64,000 nucleotides of DNA. Source: Tubulanus polymorphus. Taxonomy: Eukaryota > Nemertea > Palaeonemertea > Tubulaniformes > Tubulanidae. The DNA is taken from assembly GCF_964204645.1 (NCBI RefSeq), contig NC_134032.1, forward strand, positions 2,630,916-2,694,915, in the 5' to 3' direction. Positions 11,680-23,903 of the stretch are shown piece after piece. A program made the position numbers and the translations under genes. The notes under the pieces are model-generated. The model ran no database searches, was not told where the DNA came from, and was given only the letters and a program-made list of their open reading frames with translations. Numbering within the stretch: the stretch's first letter is position 1; each line of letters begins with the position of its first letter.

Positions 11680-13110
11680 TTGTACATAATACAAGTTTTA
11701 TTGCTTGTTGTCTGTTGTGACTTGTCACGCTTGATTTCACGCGATGAACCGAAACAGCTTCTAGCTGGGCTCTGCTGCCTGTATCGGCCCCACTCCGCGC
11801 AGGGGCGCCACCGTGCGGGATTTACGCGAAGCAGCAAACACAAACATGGCCACTCTCTCAATTTTCAATGATAGAAATCGTGTGTGCTTTGCAATTATTT
11901 CTGCTGTTAGGGTTTTAAGGCACAATATAAGTTGATGATGTGATATGGCGATGTTAATTAATGATAATTACGCGGTGAAGCTAGTCACGAACGGTGCCGA
12001 TTGAGTGTACAGCTGCCAAAAACACTGAAATGTGCGTAGTTGCGTAACTATTTGCAGTGAATTGCAGACGAAACATGAAGCCTTAACGACCGTTTAAAAA
12101 AAAATTATACCAATCGCAATAGTAAAATAAAAATGAGATAGAAGTTAAAATTCTGGCCATTTCTAAAATGTTATTACTAATTTTTAGTCAGTGCGGAACG
12201 TTTAGTTTTCCAACAATAATGAGGGGTCGTAAGTAGTCATGCAATTCAAGTCATCATTTATTACACGTTACTTCCGTGTTGTTGAAAATTTCGCGAGTCC
12301 TGGACCAAACCCCATTGAACAATGTGATCTGTGTGCTGGCCACAAATGCACACTGATCACACTACCCTACCCATTACACACTCCAGTTCCCACAGCTTTC
12401 ATATATCCATCCAAATATTTAGAGGGTCTTTCTTCCTGGATATTGTCCGTTATCCTACCGAATACTGGGTGGTTGACAATCCGCACCTAGTTCTCAATAA
12501 AGGCGCTGATATCTGCGAGAGTAATTTTGCGAAATTCTAGTTGAGTAATATAGTTCGCTTTAACTCACCACCGTTTCCGGGAGTCGACCGGTTACTTGAC
12601 GCAGATTGTCGGGATTTTGTTTAAATAACCAATTTCGTTCGTTCAGCGTGTTTCTACAAGTAATCGATGATAAAGAAAATCAGATTAGGTGAGCCATTAA
12701 TCAGACGATCAACGGGAGCGATAGCAATGCGATGATTATTGCTGTATTTTCCAGACAGGAGATGCTTCGTTTATTTATATCATCTTTTCATCAGTTCTTG
12801 TGCGTCGCTTCTAGTGTACTGAACTTAATAATACAGTCGTTCACTATTACCAACGTTTTTGTAACCATTGAAAGCTTTCCATCTTTGTTGACTGGCAGCA
12901 CGTATATGTTTAAACCTTTACAATCTTAAGACATATCGTTACTATTGTAATGAGATATATCAAACTTTCTATTCAAATCCAAAATCCAGAATTAAAAGTA
13001 ACGGGTTCTTAACTTAACCCTTCATTTTTGGAAAAGGGGTTCAATAAGAATGTCCAATGAGCGCGATACCTCACATAATAGCAGCAAAACCACTAAAATA
13101 CGCGAAAACA
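11680..13110. other. intergenic, no gene seen
   Basis: Only short, compositionally unremarkable frames occur on both strands. No domain, splice-site chain or repeat structure was recognised. Confidence 0.45.
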
Positions 13111-13119
13111 ACACCAGAA

Positions 13120-13270
13120 AAGAATGAAACTACCAGACAACACAGAACTTAAAATCGAACAGTATACTAATAACACTATACTATGTGTAACTGACTTAGA
13201 ATCACTGAATGAAGTCTTGACAACTTTAGCTCTTTTTGAACGGGCATCGGGTGCAAAAATTAAACTAATA
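13120..13270 (+). pseudogene. LINE reverse transcriptase fragment
   Basis: An open stretch reads ELKIEQYTNNTILCVTDLE...LFERASGAKIKL. This matches the RT palm segment of L1-like LINEs, where a YADDT motif is followed by a variable linker and F...SGLKIN. The catalytic YADD has become YTNN, and no flanking RT is visible, so it is a dead fragment of about 50 residues. Confidence 0.5.
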
Positions 13271-13271
13271 G

Positions 13272-13345
13272 GGAATCTATTCTGGTGAGCTTCGAACTCG
13301 CAATAATTCGTACAGCAGCGTATCGCCTATACCACCCGAACACCG
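13272..13345 (-). repeat. tRNA-like (SINE-head) sequence
   Basis: On the minus strand, gtggtataggcgatacgctgct followed by gcgagttcgaagctcacc resembles an A box and B box at tRNA spacing. The match is imperfect and no intact cloverleaf was confirmed. It abuts the LINE fragment, so a tRNA-derived SINE is more likely than a tRNA gene. Confidence 0.3.
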
Positions 13346-13610
13346 GGTCCAGTCAGCAGTAGTGATGATTGGCGCTTTTATACATGTATCGCGTGTGTCT
13401 TATATGCCTCTCATTTGTTGGTATTACCCCCAGCCTATAACTCTAAACACGTACGCATCAGTCTGAGTTCGATTCGGATGATTCGATTTTTTTCTGAATA
13501 AGCTACTACTTCCGAGGTAACAGCCTCTATGGCACTTTATGAACGGTGCACATCCGCGATTTTACAGCGTCCACTAACGACCAACTTTACAGGCGAATGC
13601 GACGAATAGA

Positions 13611-14624
13611 TTATCTTTTCGATGCATTACAAATAGTAGTTAAGAGATCTTTTCTAAACTGTTCGCTACTAGCCAGATAAATAAAACCATTCAAAACATG
13701 ATTCGCCCTATATAGTAGAGTTGCACCCACGTGGCCAAAAAGTACAAACCAAGCGTATGAGCCGAATAGTCTACAATTAGGGACATAATATGTGGTGGTT
13801 TCCTCCAACGAGCCTTTCTCCAGAACTAACGTGTCAAATAGACACATCGGGAAAGTAAAACACAGGAACGCTAACGCTGTTGTAACGACTAAAGCTGTGA
13901 TCTTATTCGACGCTCCTTGTTTTTTATAGGATGCAGTACCTTTGGCGACAGGCAGTTTAGCTGATTTTCGAACTGATGAAATTATTATCCAATTAGCTAC
14001 GGAGATAACGACAAAAGGAACATAAAGGGATATAGTATTTGTAGTTGCGTAGTAAGCAAAAAGTACATATTTTTCTACAATTTGACAGTTTGTCCAGATT
14101 CTATATTTAATTGACTCAAACTGTGAACACCAGCCGAGATTCTGCACCGTCAATAAAACTGCCGTAACGAATAGCAGTTTGCAGCTGCGTTTAATCGTAC
14201 AGATAGACACTGCTTGTAGGGGTTTAGGCACAGCTTTAGCGCGATCTATAGTCATCAACACTAGAAACCATATAGCGATCTGACTTGGCCCGATCTTGTG
14301 GAACTGCTTCAAAACGCATTCGACATCGTTGAACGGGTGTCCGAAGTAGTTCATCAGATATTGAGTTTCAACCGATACAATAGCGTACAGATCGGCGACA
14401 CCGATGACCAACATGTGGAAATAACTGGTACTAGACGCCGAGCGTTTAAAAGTGCCCAAAAGTACGATACCAAAGTTAACGCATCCAACAGCGGGAAAAA
14501 CGAACGCCAAATACCAACGCATGTCTCGACTGATATAGGCCGCGTCGTTAAACAATCTGCGTAAACGTTTACAAGCTTGCCTACGAGCCAACTTACTGGA
14601 CATCAGTGAATCCGTTATATTCAT
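13611..14624 (-). CDS. orphan class A (rhodopsin-like) GPCR, single exon
   Basis: A 337-residue uninterrupted frame with seven hydrophobic segments, at roughly residues 35-57, 67-88, 105-128, 146-164, 193-218, 243-267 and 285-315. An N-glycosylation site (NIT) is at residue 2. A Cys precedes helix 3 (VECVLKQ) and another lies in loop 2 (WTNCQ), as needed for the usual disulfide. Helix 3 ends DRAK instead of DRY, helix 6 has FLCFTFP, and helix 7 has NGFIY in place of NPxxY. The length and single-exon structure suit the divergent peptide-receptor-like GPCRs expanded in many invertebrates. The ligand cannot be inferred. The start at 14624 gives a short extracellular tail, and the frame looks functional. 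Confidence 0.85.
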   Translation of the reverse strand: MNITDSLMSSKLARRQACKRLRRLFNDAAYISRDMRWYLAFVFPAVGCVNFGIVLLGTFKRSASSTSYFHMLVIGVADLYAIVSVETQYLMNYFGHPFNDVECVLKQFHKIGPSQIAIWFLVLMTIDRAKAVPKPLQAVSICTIKRSCKLLFVTAVLLTVQNLGWCSQFESIKYRIWTNCQIVEKYVLFAYYATTNTISLYVPFVVISVANWIIISSVRKSAKLPVAKGTASYKKQGASNKITALVVTTALAFLCFTFPMCLFDTLVLEKGSLEETTTYYVPNCRLFGSYAWFVLFGHVGATLLYRANHVLNGFIYLASSEQFRKDLLTTICNASKR

Positions 14625-15529
14625 CGTGGTATTGTTGATAAGTGACGCACGTCACAAAATCCTCAAATAGCACGGAAGAGTTTAAAACCATGGCGGAAAA
14701 CCGACACTGCTCCCAGCAAAGATACTAACGATAATGATAATTTCCTTCTTACATAGCACTTTGAATATAAAATCATTACAGCGCTTTATACCAAATTGGA
14801 AAGCATGTCGATCAGAATGAACTGCCATCTCATAATGTTATTGAACTGAACATGTCTCCTCGCATATCAGAAAATCAATTCCGATTTACTACAAGGGATA
14901 TAATAGAAATAATTTGATATTCAGTCTTTTATATTACAATCACAATTTCATTTGCAGGAGGTATTACTTACATCTAATTGAAAATCAACTCTCACAAACC
15001 TCACACAATTTAATTAGATAGGCCTTATAGCAAGCGTTTGTGAATGTGTAAAATATAAACGCAACTATATTGAATATCATTATTCTTTGTCCAAGAATTC
15101 ATCATAAATTGTGAAAGTAAAACTTCTGAACTGGTTGGAAAATATATTCATCAATTATATACGGGGACACGCATGTCGAAATATGATCAGCTCATTAGAA
15201 CCACGTATTTATAATCAAATCCATAAGAGAAACAAGTGTTGTGATTACTTTATAGTACAGCCCTATCAATGATATTAGTCATAATTAGAAAAATAGATAA
15301 AATGCATGTACGAAGATCTAGTTATTGAGATCCAGAGAGAATATCCAGATTAAGCTATGGCACTGACATGGGACATGCAACCATACGGACCTGATCCGAC
15401 TGACGAGAGACAACCACAATAAACAACGTGCATTGGAACTAAAGTATACAGAAATCAGTATCAGTTATACTAGGAAGAAACATGGTGAAATAGCATCACA
15501 TTATCCGGTTTGCTCGACTACAGTAGTAG

Positions 15530-15860
15530 AAATTGGGCTTTTCATACCAGAGGTATGAGGCATGTTGTAAGTAGGTTTTGGGTAAAAATACTATGTAAAA
15601 TATATTAATGGTTTTTGCTGCCTTGCGACAGCTTATAAACGTAATTTTCAATTCTGTCAGAAATATAACTCAGCGCCTGACGATTTCGAATTTGCGAATA
15701 GTAATTTATTATGAATTAATCCAGCGTAATTACCGGGTCTAAACAGCGACAAGAATAACGCAAAGAATCGTCATCCATTGATAAAAGTGCACCACGAAAA
15801 GCCTTAAATTTACCGGGCGACCTTGAGCGTCAACTCAACCGTAAATCTCGGATTCGAACT
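15530..15860 (+). repeat. dispersed repeat, copy 1 (second copy at 38280-38530)
   Basis: The stretch from the phrase agcttataaacgtaatt through atataactcagcgcctgac to accttgagc is about 80-85 percent alike to 38305-38515 in the same orientation. The first 75 bases (catacc-agaggtatga...taggttttgggtaaaaata) also recur at 16690-16760. There is no coding potential. It is likely a non-autonomous element (SINE or MITE). Confidence 0.7.
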
Positions 15861-16597
15861 CCTATTAGTCCGGACACGTCAATTCTCGCTATCTGATTCA
15901 TATATGAGCGATTCAAAACGCCTCTATTTTGTTTACGCAAATCACGTAATCGGACTGATATAAGTCCCGATGCGTCATTTCCCGTTTCTGTTTCATATAT
16001 CTCCACCATTTTGTACCATCATCCGTTTGGCAGATGAACTCAACATTATCTAGATCGCTTCAAAGACATCGACGCAGTTGATGCCACATCATGTTCGAAT
16101 CCATCCCGACATCGCTATGATTTTGTTACCTATAATTCCATATTGAAGTAAATTAATGTTCATTGAGTATACGTGGTTAAGTTAGTTTTCAAAGTAGATT
16201 TAGTTCAAACTTATGTGCAATATGTAAACTGATAAATGGAAACAAAAGCAACTTTTTAAAAAATCGTTGTTTATTTCTGAATGCAAATTCCTCAATGAAC
16301 AATTGATGCATAAAGGTAGATCAACCTAGTATTAACGAAATTATCGAACAAAACGCGCAAGGAGAGCATGTGCGACGGACTAGTTCATGCAACTGCCACC
16401 AGGGGACTTTGAAAAACCATATCTTGGGTTAAGCCATTTTGGTACATCGATACTTTCACGCGAAAGCCCTTATATGTAGCTGGATCCACATTATCCAGCA
16501 TATTGTTGACCCAGGTTGCGCTTCTCGGAAATAAGTCATATGTTATAGACTGTAGAATTATTTCGATGACACTTCCCAGTGAGATAAATGAACCAGT

Positions 16598-16770
16598 TAG
16601 GCAGAAACCCGCTATTGCTGCTATGCAGCTATATTTGGTTAAGTTTTATCTATATAAATGGAGAATGATAATGCAAATCGTTGGGGCTTCATACCAGAAG
16701 TATGAAGTATGTAGGTAGGTTTTGGGTAAAAATATTAAGTAAAATACATTTGGTAAATTCCTGCTATTTG
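16598..16770 (+). repeat. dispersed repeat fragments
   Basis: 16690-16760 repeats the first part of the element at 15535, including gtaggttttgggtaaaaata. 16598-16640 repeats a phrase seen at 61262-61305. The short frame through here has no recognisable domain. Confidence 0.6.
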
Positions 16771-16865
16771 AATGCAGAATGATAATGCCCTTAAAATTTC
16801 TAAAATTTCAAGAATTTGTAAATGTTGTATTGAATTTAATAAATCTAATTCCATGTAAGAATATT

Positions 16866-17150
16866 TAGGTAGAGGCACGAGAAAAAATACACGTTTCGCA
16901 CCTAAAAAAACAGAATTTTCATCTAAAAAATTAAATGAATTATCAGAAGACGGTGAATATCATATAGATAGATTAGAAAAAAAATTGATATTTAATATGG
17001 AAAAAGAATAAGCGCATATTTAAGTCATACAGGATTAAATAGCACACATAGATGTAGACCTATATTACCTGAAAGATACATTCAATTATCAGATGAAGAA
17101 TTAGTTGATAATAATAATTAATAATAATGTTTATTTAGGATATAATAGAA
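16866..17150 (+). pseudogene. AT-rich coding-like fragment, unidentified
   Basis: Two consecutive open stretches with protein-like composition are separated by a stop. The first includes GRGTRKNTRFAPKKTEFSSK and ends NMEKE; the second includes THRCRPILPERYIQLSDEE. Codons are extremely A/T-rich compared with neighbouring genes. I do not recognise the protein. It could be a decayed transposon or transferred DNA from an AT-rich genome. Confidence 0.3.
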
Positions 17151-17279
17151 AAAGGAAGATGGTTGTCATTTAATAGAATTCATTGAATCGGAATAATATT
17201 TAATAATTAAAAGAAAACAAAAAAAACAAAAAAAAATTGAAATCATGAAACCAAAGATATATTAAGCGATTAAAGGATA

Positions 17280-20200
17280 AGATATGATTCATTATCAATA
17301 AATTATCTGGACGGAATTATTTATTGCTCTGCATAGATAGATAAACATAGTGAGATATTTAATCACGTGAATATTCTAAAGTATTTATAATATATGTATT
17401 ACAGTAGTCTAATTGTTTTTTTTTCAAATTGAAAGATGACAGTACATAGAAGAACGTTTTGTTTTAATTAATGCACATTTAATTAAAACCATTTATTTTA
17501 ATCGATAATTAATTCAATTTTTAATCAAATCATAATTAAGCTGAAAATCCTCAATTCAATAATAAGTTTTCATTCTTTCATTCTTTTTAATCGAAATAAT
17601 ATAAAATCTCAAATAACGTTTTCCTAGGAAACAGAGTTAATATTGGTTTCGGTGTTTTGAGCTAGTATGTATACATATATAGTAATCTGTTTCACTTATA
17701 AAATTGGCTGCCCGGTCTTGCAGGGCTACACGTAATAATAATTAGTATACCTTTTAGAATAATGTAGATTTAAAAACAACATTGAATCGGCAGCTTCTAT
17801 TCACTACGCCTAATTTACAACTTGATCGTCGAGTTATTTACCTAAGGTGAAGGTAACTTTTTCCTTCATGGAAGTCGGTATTGAAATAAGTAACACATCT
17901 TCCGAGATATAATGAGAGGTCATCTGTTGTTTTATTGGACTTTTTCACTACTGAGGGATGCGTGTTTACTAAAAACTACGAGATGTTGAACCGATTTAGT
18001 GGGATTCAATAATGGTAGAGGTGAACAAAATAGTAAAATCTTCAACGAGTAGCCGAATCGGGAACAAGTTATACGTATTTCTTAATGGAAGGTATCATTT
18101 GAACAAGTAACCGAATCAAGAATAAGAAACGAGTAACTTACTTCACTTGGGTTTTGTTTTGGTGACAAATCGCGGATTTATACGAGCAATTCACGAAGCT
18201 GAAATAGGAAAGAACAAATCGGTGATATTTTGACTGATTTTCAAAAATATTCTATTGCTCATAAAAGCTAGTAAACGTTAGTAGAGAATATCACAGTCCT
18301 ACAGTTAGAAACAAGTTTTATTGGTACCACATTCAAAATTGTAGTCGATAGCTATCAGGGTGTGATTTGAATGATGATAGATGTTTACAGAATGGTGACA
18401 GAAAGACCACTAGTTGTACGACTTATCGATGCGAAACTAGAAATGGATACATCATCCACTGATTAATTTCAACAGATATATGAAACATGTTACTGAGGGT
18501 CTTACTGTTGATTACTGATTAATTTGAACAGAAATATGACGTATGTTACTGAGGCACTTACTGTTGATCATTTTCTTTCATATTCCAATGAAGTTCATGA
18601 ATATAGTCAATTTGTTACTGATAACACTATTCAGCCGTTGAGACTGTTCATAAGAAATAAAAACCCCGTAATATCACTGAAACTATACGATATACGTAGG
18701 TCTAGCAATAACTATCGCCTAAACCTGTCAATGACACCAACGGTTTCGATGTTTTTCAAACTTTGTAGCGGCTCGAATTAAACTTTATAGATAAATTCAA
18801 ACCTTTCTTTTGTCCATTTTTATAAGCCGGACATTCTAATATATCTGAATGCTACAAGTTTCAGCTTTCAATGTTCTGTCGCCCACTGATTAAATTATTC
18901 ATACTGTTTATCAATTCAGTTTGCATGGCTCTGATACAAATTGGTTGGAATTAGAATAAATGCGAGTGTTTCAGTTATTGCAAAGATAACGGACTCACAG
19001 AACTGCTGCATGTCATGAAAAGAATGCACCGTAGAACAGACAGCGACTGGAGCTAGCAGGGACAAATACCTCAGATAGATCTTTTCCCTTGGTCTTATTG
19101 ATTTGAATGCGGAATAAAATTGAATTTTCTGAAATTTGCTCAATTAATAAAAATGGATTTGCTGTCTAACCTTGTTCAATAAAGTAAAATTGAATTGAAT
19201 TGGATTTGTTTTTTTTGCAGAATAAAATTTCATTGAATTTGTAGTTTGAGCACATGGCTAATTAGCATATCAAGGTCATCCACCCGATTTGAGAAAAAGC
19301 TATTTTTCCCGGAATTCTGTGGTGCTAATAAAAATATTCCTCCCAGAAACCAAATCAACTAAAGATTTCACAGAAATCGATATTGAAATATAATTTTAGA
19401 TCATAAAATGAAACCCAGAATTAAAACGGTAGACAATACCGCGGGTTCACGTGAACACCTGCTGATCTCTACGGCTAAGCCAATCATAGAGGAGTCTTTG
19501 CTTTCTGATTGGCGTTTTTAAACAGATATTTTTGCGATCAGATTTTTCAGATCAGAAAAAGCTCATACAAATTTTAACGAGGCCTTCTTTCATGGATGAT
19601 AATGCTTAAATGAATGATTTGTATGAATATATGCCCAGTTGCACTGTCAAAGAGCCTCATCTGGAAACCATGTCATTCAAATTTGCTCCATTTGTAAAGT
19701 AATAGTCTCAGCCTACGGCCTTCCTTTATTGCACACTTGCACACTCACCCTGCCCCCTTTTTGGTATAATAATGTAACTTTATTGTTTATGTCCGGCATG
19801 TGCATTTTGGTTTCGTTCTTTTTGTAAATTTTCCTAAAATGTGCATTCGTGCGCGGTGGCAAATCATTATGTAATGTATATAATTTCATAAAGGTAATAA
19901 ACTTATGCTATAAAAAACGAACTGATATATACGGAACTGACTCTGTCAACACTCGTAAAAATACGTCAATGTTACATAAAAAATCTTTTGATTTCTAGTT
20001 CTTCCTTTATGTTCTTTATAAAAACTTTACTGAGATTCAGTATTTTCTTGTTTACTGGAAGTTTTCTAAGAACTCGCTCTGGTGAGCTTTGAGATCATAT
20101 TGTAAGCAGGACAGACAATCTTTTATTTGTTACAAGAAAAGTCTACTTTTCTTATCTTTTTTTAGATTCCGAAATCATAAATCCGAAGCAACGTCACATA

Positions 20201-20336
20201 GTGACTGGTCGGTCGAGATTTTGTTTAAATCAAAGTATCTATTTGTAGGTGTAGACCTTGCCGAGACATCACTATCGAGTCCGCGCATGCGCTATGGAAG
20301 TTGAAATTGTTTTGAAGGATTCAATACCATTATTTG
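17280..20336. other. intergenic, no gene seen
   Basis: AT-rich sequence with only short frames. The one local structure is a 56-base tandem duplication at about 18460-18575 (ctgattaattt-aacaga...gttactgagg...cttactgttgat, two diverged copies). No domain or splice chain was recognised. Confidence 0.45.
18460..18575. repeat. 56-bp tandem duplication
   Basis: Two adjacent copies of a 56-base unit beginning ctgattaattt and ending cttactgttgat, differing at about ten positions. Confidence 0.75.
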
Positions 20337-20340
20337 TTAA
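20337..20340. repeat. TTAA target-site duplication, left
   Basis: TTAA directly precedes the left inverted terminus AGGGTAACTGACAC. Its partner is at 27613-27616. Confidence 0.85.
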
Positions 20341-20533
20341 AGGGTAACTGACACTTTTTTTTTATTTCAAAATTCGATAAGTTCTATCGAACTAAGGAAG
20401 ACTTTGAAATAGTTCTGTTCAAAAATGTGTAGTTTCCGCGAAAATCGTGATTTTGTAAGACAACTTTTGACCTCATTTCGTTGTATACATCGCGTTAGAA
20501 ATCATCGGCAATTTCCGTCGATCTCCGGCGCTG

Positions 20534-20541
20534 TGACGTCA
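20534..20541 (+). promoter_or_regulatory. TGACGTCA (CRE/ATF-type) site upstream of the THAP gene
   Basis: A perfect TGACGTCA palindrome lies about 85 bases before the THAP start codon. TGACGT also occurs in the promoter of the opposite gene (about 27408-27413, in TGACGTAG). Both genes of the element may therefore respond to the same bZIP factor class. The role is inferred. Confidence 0.45.
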
Positions 20542-20623
20542 ATAAAGTGAGCACTGAAAATTCTCTTCTATGAAATAACGTTGCGTTTTTACTACTCGGC
20601 GTGTTTTCACTGCTTTTTCTCAA

Positions 20624-23212
20624 ATGCCAAATCGTTGTGTTTGCTTTGGGTGCGATTATTCGGATAGGGGTATATTTCTTTTTCCGAAGAATCCTGTTCT
20701 TCGAGAAAAATGGGCTTCTTTTGTAGGTTTAAAGCGATTGAATTGGAGCGGCCCAACGTCGAATAGCGTCGTGTGTTACCGGCATTTTACCAACGATGAT
20801 TTCGTTAATAAAATGCAGTATGATGCACAATTTGCAAAGAGGTAAGTTTCATTCAGTCATCTTAACATTTATTCGAGACATGGTTTGAGAATAATTATTG
20901 TATGGGCTTGAAAATCACTGTTAAAAGGGTCGCATTTTCAAGTCCAATTCAAATCAATAAAATTTATTTTTTCCACGCGCGGTATCCAATTCATAATTTT
21001 TTATGTCAAAATGCCGTTTAACTTTTGTTTGCTAAGCGTGATTGTAAAACCATGCCTTCTAGGTCAGCTTACATCGTGTGACAATAGAAACATCTTTTCA
21101 TTGAACTACTACTATAGGCCACAGTGCATTGGCCATCGTACAATAGGCTTTTATTGTCATTGTGAGTGCCTTACTTCACTCACTAACTACAATAACAAAA
21201 TGAATATTTCACGAGCCTTGTGAATTAACGGTTGCCTTTTGCTTGAAATAGATTGTTGCTGAAACAAGGAGCCGTGCCATCGATCCACACTGTGATAGAA
21301 ACCCCTGAATCTACATCTCAACCAGAGGATTTCTTCTCGCCACCACGAAAGCCTGGACGAAAAGTGTTTGAGAAGAGGGAGAGACGGCGAGTCATTGCTG
21401 AGACTGAGAGCCAGGTTTTGCATAATCTTCAACCAAATTTGGTTGAAGATTATGCAAAACCTGGTGAAGATGACGGCGGGGAAGTGTATGCGGAACCCGG
21501 TATCAAATCAGAGTTCGAGGCGACAAGAGAATTTGCTGTGCAGGCTGAACCGGATTGTAAATCTCGAGGTAGGATTTTCATGATGGTATGGTGTATCATT
21601 GTCATTCAGTTTTGAATATATCACTGTAATCATTGAATTTCATGTTATTTAATGATAATTTTTTCTAGGGATGCAAACGCTGAAAGAAACTGCACAGGTG
21701 AAGACCAAAATTGTGTACCGCATCAAACCTAAGATTATCTACAGAACGCCATTTAAGGCTCAGCGTTCAGTTGGAATCCAGGAAAATGCATTGAGTGAGT
21801 ATTCTTTATTCAGTCTATATCGTATTATGGTACGGCTTGTATTATGGGGTTTTTTATGATATCATCTATTCTCCCTATCTATTTAATCCTACTACTGTGA
21901 TTGGTCTGTTTTAGCCCGAAACATTGGTATTCAATGTAAGCGACCTGCTGAAGAACTTACAAATACCTCAAAAGCCATTTGTATTGGAGAAGAATCAGAT
22001 TTAGGGAGTGACAGTGAAGATGATGACTATCATCCAGATTCGGCAGAAGAGTCAGAGATGGACAGTGGCTCTGAGGATGATTCTGAAGGCAGAGTTATGT
22101 TTGAAGAAATGAGGTTAGTAAAGTATAATATTTTAATCATGAATGAACGTTGTTAAAAGTAAGTTCAAAAATTCTTTGTGTAGAATTTACATATCACTCA
22201 CGGAATCAAAAATGAGACGAAATACTAATTTTTCATTTCAAGGTTTAACTAAGAAACTAGAAATAATGTCAAGGAAAAAGGAATGTGAAGAAATCAAGGA
22301 TTGGATAAAGTCAATAAAATGTCATTTGTACTGGTGCGCTGCATCATCATCACCCAGGGATAAAGAAGGCATCAGTAAAAAATGGTCATCAGCAGTCAAA
22401 CACATCCAAGACAATCATGAAGACTGCAGCCATGAACCCATAACATCAGAAAAGAAATGGCTTTATCCAGGTAAGATATTATCTATTGCAACTACTGAAT
22501 CAGAAATTATATCTAATTTCATGTGATGAAACATTTGATGTACTATTTACAGGATCTTTGGTTGGTGATTCTATGCAAAAATATCTGACGAATACACGGG
22601 TTATAAATAAAGTGAAGATGATGTCACCATACGGCCAGACCAGTAAACTGGAGTGTCTTCACAGTTTATTCAATCATTTTGCCCCGAAGATGATTCAGTT
22701 TTCTTACAATGGAATGACAAGCAGGTAAGCAAAGTATATAACAATTGAGTGATTTCTATTTTTTCATACATATGTCCCTGCTAAGACTTATATCAATGTC
22801 TTATGTCTTCTCTTAGGTTACAAATAGCTGCCCTACATTTCAATGAGAATAGTGACAGAATACAAGGCACAAAGATTGATGGGACAAAAAAATATAGCAT
22901 TGTCTATCCAAAATACAAGGACACCCACACATTACGAAAACTACTCACTGATGCCACTTATGGTGAATATTAAAGTCATTAACTAAACTTATGTAAATAA
23001 TTCATTACCAAACACATTGTTGGCTAACAGTGTTTTTTATTTCAGAATATGTCGACATTTGCTGGAACAAGATACTCGAGGACGTGGAAGAAGCAGATAG
23101 GCCGAGGAAAATAATCACAGTACCACCAAATCTCACATCAAACAAAGAAAAAATCACCAAAGAGGAAGCCATCGCAATGCACAGGACAAGATTCAAAAAA
23201 ACTAATAGATGA
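20624..23212 (+). pseudogene. THAP-domain Kolobok transposase, catalytic core deleted
   Basis: Inferred exons: 20624-20841, 21252-21568, 21669-21794, 21915-22113, 22243-22470, 22553-22724, 22817-22972 and 23046-23212 (stop TGA). Exons 1-2 give a THAP zinc finger: CVCFGC, then WASF, VVCYRHF, then exon 2 LLLKQGAVPSI. Next come a linker and an acidic region (SDSEDDDYHPDSAEESEMD). The 22243 exon then jumps to the C-terminal part typical of these transposases: WIKSIKCHLYWCAASS, MSPYGQTSKLECLHSLFNHFAPK, AALHFNEN, YPKYK. The several hundred residues that should lie between, with the nuclease core, are absent. The phase of exon 22113 (2) does not fit exon 22243 (needs 1). This indicates an internal deletion in which the reading frame is lost. 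Poly(A) signals follow near 23601 and 23762. Confidence 0.75.
21411..21464. repeat. perfect 54-bp palindrome inside a THAP-gene coding exon
   Basis: The 27 bases at 21411-21437 (start ccaggttttgcataatcttc) are followed without spacer by their exact reverse complement at 21438-21464. The palindrome lies wholly in exon 2 and reads through in frame (QVLHNLQPNLVEDYAKPGED). In RNA it would form a 27-bp hairpin. Confidence 0.93.
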
Positions 23213-23330
23213 TTGAATGGTAAGTCTCTTGACATTTGTATTGAAGGTATAATTTCATTTAAAATTGTAATACATGCACATGAAAACATGACAATTATAT
23301 TGATTTTCTTAAAAAATACATTCTTTTTAG

Positions 23331-23553
23331 GTCTGCGGAAAAAATGATGACCCGAAGTGATGATTTAATTCGAAAAATAATGTACGAAGAAATATATTTG
23401 AAATTTGGCAGTTCAAAGATACCGAGTACGTTTTATTTCAACATCAGGAATCATGATATATCTTGTATTCGTTTTATAATTCAACCTAAAATATTTTTCA
23501 TGTCTTTTTCAGGTGATAAAGACAAAATATCTACATTTGCATGGGAAGATTAA
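23331..23553 (+). other. possible alternative 3' exons of the transposase gene
   Basis: After the stop at 23212, a tttttag acceptor (about 23330) opens a frame with MMTRSDDLIRKIMYEEIYLKFGSSK. A donor follows at about 23429. A ttttcag acceptor near 23513 then leads to DKDKISTFAWED and a TAA at about 23551-23553. These could be alternatively spliced terminal exons. Without transcript data this is only a plausible reading. Confidence 0.35.
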
Positions 23554-23903
23554 TGGTGAAACTACAAGTCTAAGTGAAAGTTGTAGACACCAGTTCACTC
23601 AATAAATGATCTGTAGAAAATTGATAGGAAACTGAAAATAAAATTATTGATCTGCTTAAGCATAACAAAACTGCTCCTTACTTGAACAATTAATTGCGAT
23701 CAGATGTTTAAATTAGAACTCAATGGATTGAAAGCAAAACGTTTTATACATTATAAATATGCAATAAAATTTATATTTTATATCTAAGCGATGTCATTGT
23801 TTTATTAAAATATCTGTAAGAAAAGCACAAGTTAAGAAGAATATATAAACATCGTTAGAATTTTTAAGTTGAATTCTTCTATTTTAATTCATTATGGTCC
23901 ATC

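Larger units (their letters stand above)
14640..16860. other. intergenic with dispersed repeats
   Basis: No gene was found. The stretch contains two repeat copies listed separately (15530-15860 and 16598-16770). A phrase at about 16598 (aggcagaaacccg..attgctgctatgcagctatattt) recurs at about 61262, again marking repeats. Confidence 0.5.
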
